This document shows positions 62,478-64,000 of a stretch of DNA of 64,000 bases, one piece after another (position 1 is the stretch's first letter; every line of letters starts with the position of its first letter). Under the pieces are notes generated by a model. The model made no database searches. It was given only the letters and a program-made list of their open reading frames with translations, and was not told the DNA's origin. The DNA comes from Syngnathus acus (Eukaryota > Chordata > Actinopteri > Syngnathiformes > Syngnathidae). The stretch lies in NCBI RefSeq assembly GCF_901709675.1, contig NC_051087.1:11374384-11438383 (forward strand), given 5' to 3'. The translations under genes and the position numbers were made by a program.

Positions 62478-62636
62478 CCCTCCCATTGAAAACAGCACAT
62501 CCAGAGGATAATGGATTAGTATAGATTTAAGAAGATTCCAGTGTTCGCTAAGCTCTGAGCTAAGAGTGTTTCTGTCCTATATCAAGCACAAGCCATCTTT
62601 TTGATACAAAAAGATTTACATAGAGTACACACGCAT

Positions 62637-62693
<57 letters not shown>

Positions 62694-62694
62694 C

Positions 62695-62766
<72 letters not shown>

Positions 62767-62775
62767 GGATAGATG

Positions 62776-62814
<39 letters not shown>
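62637..62814. repeat. (GATA)n microsatellite
   Basis: About 44 GATA units with a few GACA or GATG variants. It lies about 200 bp before the candidate distal exon at 63009. Confidence 0.97.
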
Positions 62815-63008
62815 TTATTTAATATTTATTTATTATATATATAATTTATAGATTTATGTGTGTGCGCGTACGCGTGTGTACTGTGTTAGGATACACTAGT
62901 AATAGATACACCCACCCATTCCAGCCAATTGGTCAGCGCCACTGACAGCAAGGTGCAAAGTAAAGTTTCTTGTACACTATTTTAAATATTTTCTTTTCCC
63001 CTCTCCAG

Positions 63009-63046
63009 GCATCTTTGCCGTGACCTCCAGCTCCTACTCCCTGTAA
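63009..63046 (+). CDS. Candidate alternative last exon of pcdh10
   Basis: A strong acceptor (ttttcttttcccctctccag|) is followed by 38 bases. Joined in phase 1 to exon 4 they read C-IFAVTSSSYSL-stop, a twelve-residue tail in place of SRKRIC. The following sequence is non-repetitive, with an AATAAA at 63814-63819 that could end a 3'UTR of about 0.8 kb. I know of no described PCDH10 isoform with this tail. It could instead be the last exon of another plus-strand gene, or chance. This would be a 21.6-kb splice. Seen: acceptor, frame and stop. Inferred: use by pcdh10. Confidence 0.35.
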
Positions 63047-64000
63047 CCCCACAACTGTTTCCATCCCTCTTACTCTCTGTGACCTGAACATCTGTGACTG
63101 ACAATTCCTGTCTTAAACTAAACCTCCCTCCCAAACTGTTTTCTGTGGCTTGAATGTTTGTACATAGTGCCGTTCATGGGGAGGGCAGTCATTACAGGAG
63201 CAGAGGGTAAGCTCCATTCAAAGCTGTTGTAAACACCACTAATGCATCGCTAAACTTGGGGAATCTCGTGTGCCTTCATGTGCATTTGCGTGTGCGTGTG
63301 TCTAATTCACACACACAGCTGACTAATCCCTCATAAACCTACATTTTATCACTTACCATTAGCTCCGCTGTGGCATTCTGCCTGGAGATGTCAAAACACT
63401 GGCTCGACAAGTCTGTTCTTTTACTTTGTTGCTTTGCGTAGAATGCACATTTCTCGGGGCTTTGTAGATAAAAAGGAATATGCTTTCTTTGTTTGGGAAC
63501 AGTGTGACATTAACCACATCAAGACATCATTTTGGGTATACATGGCCCAAACTGCAAAACAACAATTACAATTTGAATCCCTGAACTGCTGCTGTGGGAG
63601 CGACATCATTTGTCTTTCTTCAAGGTTCTTTTTGGGGTTTTTTCCCAAATGCAAACAAAAACAACAATTGCATTTTGTGATAATGATGCTGATTATTTTT
63701 TTATTATTTTGGAATATTGCTAATGTTAATCGGTTAATATTAGTAATGTACTTTTGTAGTACTTTTTTCCCCTTCTCAATGATTCTAACAGTAAAACAAT
63801 GGTTTCTACAGTAAATAAACTTCTTATACTTAGTTGCTTGGCATCCTAACAGATTGATCTGGAGCTATGCCTGCAGCTTTCACAGCATACACACACACAT
63901 TTCTATTCTCTTATCTGCAGATTGCAATAATATGTGTTCAACAGAATCAATTGATAGGTTTCTTGTGAAATCATCCCTCAGCAACGACGATTCCAAGTTC
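63047..64000 (+). other. Flank after the candidate distal exon, possible 3'UTR
   Basis: Non-repetitive sequence with no coding signal; an AATAAA lies at 63814-63819. The first 400 bases are of higher complexity than the desert around them, which would suit a UTR or a conserved element. The open frame at 63434-63814 shows no family resemblance. Confidence 0.4.

Overview
The window is vertebrate nuclear DNA, almost certainly from a teleost fish and probably a percomorph. It is AT-rich, dense in microsatellites (CA, GT, GATA, ATCT, GGAT, GA/CT) and carries fish-type transposon relics: hAT and pogo/mariner-like DNA elements, L2/Rex1-like and a second type of LINE, short retroposons and a solo LTR. 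Exons have GT..AG borders. No bacterial, viral or organellar gene organisation is present. A syngnathid-like repeat style is suggestive only.

There is one convincing protein gene: a complete plus-strand delta-2 protocadherin, pcdh10 (pcdh10a versus pcdh10b cannot be decided here). Five coding exons were assembled by eye: 27100-29646, 30761-30819, 31439-31545, 41062-41445 and 42893-42912. Splice phases match at every junction and the product is 1038 residues ending in the family tail RKRIC. Exon 1 encodes the signal peptide, six cadherin repeats, the membrane segment and the first cytoplasmic motif. Exons 2-4 encode the second conserved cytoplasmic motif and a WAVE-complex-binding (WIRS-type) motif. 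A CpG-rich promoter/5'UTR region lies at about 26400-27099 and a plausible 3'UTR runs to about 44325. Three alternative C-termini are possible: read-through of exon 1 (stop 29706), read-through of exon 4 (stop 41510), and a candidate distal last exon at 63009-63046.

Layout: 1-26400 is upstream gene desert with repeats (retroposon 2052-2386; hAT 5169-5729; a three-unit minisatellite interrupted by a LINE 3' end, 7499-7987; two pogo-like elements 11403-12708; LTR-like fragment 14885-15215; long microsatellites; an exact 113-bp tandem duplication 16951-17176; retroposon 23832-24138; solo LTR 24435-24770). 26400-44325 is pcdh10, with a 9.5-kb third intron. 44325-64000 is downstream desert with microsatellites, an hAT element keeping a transposase C-terminal relic (48733-49288), an LTR-like block with a minisatellite (51140-51560), LINE fragments (54011-54912 and 57110-58172), a long hairpin (56008-56083) and the candidate distal exon.

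No multi-gene system was found. The most interesting points are the possible alternative pcdh10 C-termini, the nested or TSD-bounded insertions, and high-complexity noncoding blocks that may be conserved enhancers. All calls come from reading the sequence by eye; no alignment or search was run.
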